Assembly (NCBI GenBank): GCA_963748075.1
Contig: CAVVHQ010000011.1
Coordinates: forward strand, 1 to 6,421
DNA length: 6,421 nucleotides
DNA from: VRUE01 sp963748075
GTDB taxonomy: Bacteria > Actinomycetota > Thermoleophilia > Solirubrobacterales > 70-9
Reading direction: 5' to 3'
A program made the position numbers and the translations under genes. Numbering within the stretch: position 1 is the stretch's first letter; each line of letters starts with the position of its first letter. Positions 5,119-6,421 of this stretch are shown here, one piece after another. The notes below the pieces were generated by a model that had not been told where the DNA came from, ran no database searches, and saw nothing but the letters and a program-made list of their open reading frames with translations.

Positions 5119-6421
5119 CCCGAGTTCAAGCTGAATCCGGCCTACACGCCGACCGCGGACCAGCCCCAGGCGATCGCCTCGCTGGCCGAAGGGCTGGAGC
5201 GGGACGAGCGGTTTCAGACGCTGCTCGGGGCGACCGGGACCGGCAAGACCTTCACGATGGCCGGGACGATCGCCGCGGTGCAGCGCCCGACCCTGGTGAT
5301 CGCCCACAACAAGACGCTCGCCGCCCAGCTCTGCAACGAGTTCCGCGAGTTCTTCCCTGACAACGCGGTCGAGTACTTCGTCTCCTACTACGACTACTAC
5401 CAGCCTGAGGCCTACGTCCCGGCGCAGGACCTCTACATCGAGAAGGACTCCTCGATCAACGACGAGATCGACCGCCTGCGCCATGCGGCGACCGCGGCGC
5501 TGTTCGCGCGCCGCGACACGATCATCGTCGCCTCGGTCTCCTGCATCTACGGGATCGGCTCGCCCCAGGTCTACAACGAGAAGATGCAGCTGTTCAAGGT
5601 CGGCGAGGCGCTCGACCGCGACGAGGTGCTGCGCAAGCTGGTCAAGATGCAGTACCAGCGCAACGACACCGCACTCGGCCGCGGCGCCTTCCGGGCGCGC
5701 GGCGAGCTGCTGGAGATCATGCCCTCCTACGCCGAGTCGGCCTACCGGATCGCCCTGTTCGGCGACGAGATCGAGGCGATCCAGCACTTCGACCCGCTGA
5801 CCGGCGAGATCCTCGACACGATCGACCACGTCTCGGTCTGGCCCGCCTCCCACTACGTGACCAGGGACGAGACGCTGGAGCGGGCGGTCGAGGAGATCCG
5901 CCACGAACTGAACGCGCGCACGGCGGAGCTGGAGGACGAAGGCAAGCAGCTCGAGGCGCACCGGCTGCGCCAGCGCACCGCCTATGACATCGAGATGCTG
6001 AAGGAGCTGGGGTTCACCTCGGGGATCGAGAACTACTCGCGGATCCTCGACGGCCGGCCATCGGGCAGCCCGCCGCACACGCTGATCGACTACTTCCCCG
6101 ACGACTTCGTCGTCTTCGTCGACGAGTCCCATCAGACGATCCCCCAGATCGGCGGCATGTACGAGGGGGACCGGTCCCGCAAGCAGACGCTGATCGACTA
6201 TGGCTTCCGGCTGCCCTCGGCGATCGACAACCGCCCGCTCAAGTTCGACGAGTTCCTCGACCGGGTCGACCGGCTGGTGATGGTCTCGGCGACGCCGGGG
6301 CCGTTCGAGCGGGCCGAATCGACCCGGATCGTCGAGCAGATCGTGCGCCCGACCGGGATCGTCGACCCGGAGATCGACGTGCGCGAGACGCGCAACCAGA
6401 TCGACGACCTGATGAACGAGA
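5116..6421 (+). CDS. uvrB: UvrABC excision nuclease subunit B (3' end beyond the window)
   Basis: UvrB is the damage-verifying helicase-like subunit of nucleotide excision repair; it is loaded by UvrA and recruits UvrC. The first 435 residues are present, out of a usual 660-700. Visible in order are the N-terminal PEFKLNPAYTPTADQPQAI, Walker A GATGTGKT (38-45, Lys44), and the damage-probing beta-hairpin YYDYYQPEAYVP (from Tyr91). Next come the UvrA-binding domain 2 region with RNDTALGRGAFRARGE, then GIENYSR, the DEAD-type box DESH (336-339), TIPQIGGMYEGDRSRK, and SATPG (391-395). The remaining helicase motifs and the C-terminal UVR motif for UvrC contact would lie past the window. GTG 5116 is the only start compatible with the upstream in-frame TAA. 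Nothing is missing or unusual in the visible part. Its own promoter should be in the spacer shared with the XRE gene. Confidence 0.98.
   Translation, partial: MPEFKLNPAYTPTADQPQAIASLAEGLERDERFQTLLGATGTGKTFTMAGTIAAVQRPTLVIAHNKTLAAQLCNEFREFFPDNAVEYFVSYYDYYQPEAYVPAQDLYIEKDSSINDEIDRLRHAATAALFARRDTIIVASVSCIYGIGSPQVYNEKMQLFKVGEALDRDEVLRKLVKMQYQRNDTALGRGAFRARGELLEIMPSYAESAYRIALFGDEIEAIQHFDPLTGEILDTIDHVSVWPASHYVTRDETLERAVEEIRHELNARTAELEDEGKQLEAHRLRQRTAYDIEMLKELGFTSGIENYSRILDGRPSGSPPHTLIDYFPDDFVVFVDESHQTIPQIGGMYEGDRSRKQTLIDYGFRLPSAIDNRPLKFDEFLDRVDRLVMVSATPGPFERAESTRIVEQIVRPTGIVDPEIDVRETRNQIDDLMNE

Noticed and set aside
5040..5360. Small plus-strand frame starting ATG 5040 in the spacer and running into uvrB
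   Set aside because: Out of frame with uvrB, no ribosome binding site, Arg/Ala-rich low-complexity product typical of a shadow.
5483..5800. Plus-strand frame of 105 codons within uvrB
   Set aside because: Alternative-frame shadow of the conserved UvrB coding sequence.

Overview
The window is a GC-rich chromosomal stretch carrying seven genes: rpsA, coaE, a small lytic transglycosylase, an MFS transporter, a membrane-anchored protein of unknown function, a short XRE-type regulator (the only minus-strand gene) and the 5' part of uvrB. High GC, GTG and TTG starts, an actinobacterial-type four-domain S1 protein and the rpsA-coaE-(small gene)-uvrB order all point to Actinobacteriota; from memory, Mycobacterium tuberculosis has rpsA, coaE, a small minus-strand gene, uvrB and an MFS efflux gene in a comparable order. 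The protein sequences feel closest to the deep-branching Thermoleophilia (Solirubrobacterales/Gaiellales), but that is an impression and not a database result.

Positions 1-4728 form one plus-strand block that is probably cotranscribed. rpsA is followed after 10 nt by coaE; coaE, the transglycosylase, the MFS gene and the unknown gene are then joined by three successive 4-nt start/stop overlaps (ATGA, TTGA, GTGA), which suggests translational coupling. The block links translation (S1), coenzyme A synthesis (CoaE), peptidoglycan cleavage (transglycosylase), export (MFS) and an exported or membrane-anchored helical protein. The last two look like a dedicated pair.

The XRE gene (4739-4987, minus) converges on this block with only 10 bp between stop codons. 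It is divergent from uvrB (5116 to the window end). The 128-bp divergent spacer holds an AT-rich island (about 46% GC over 4991-5060) with four copies of the pentamer TCTGT/ACAGA, and a GC-rich hairpin just upstream of uvrB.

I see no CRISPR array, tRNA, rRNA, complete insertion sequence or defence system, and most genes here are ordinary housekeeping genes. The most unusual signal is a 66-bp, in-frame, lower-GC insertion in the MFS gene at about 3157-3228. It is bounded by a 6-bp direct repeat and can fold into hairpins. Removing one repeat unit restores a normal transporter loop. This resembles, in principle, the palindromic elements known to sit inside Rickettsia genes. No gene-free stretch exceeds 300 bases.
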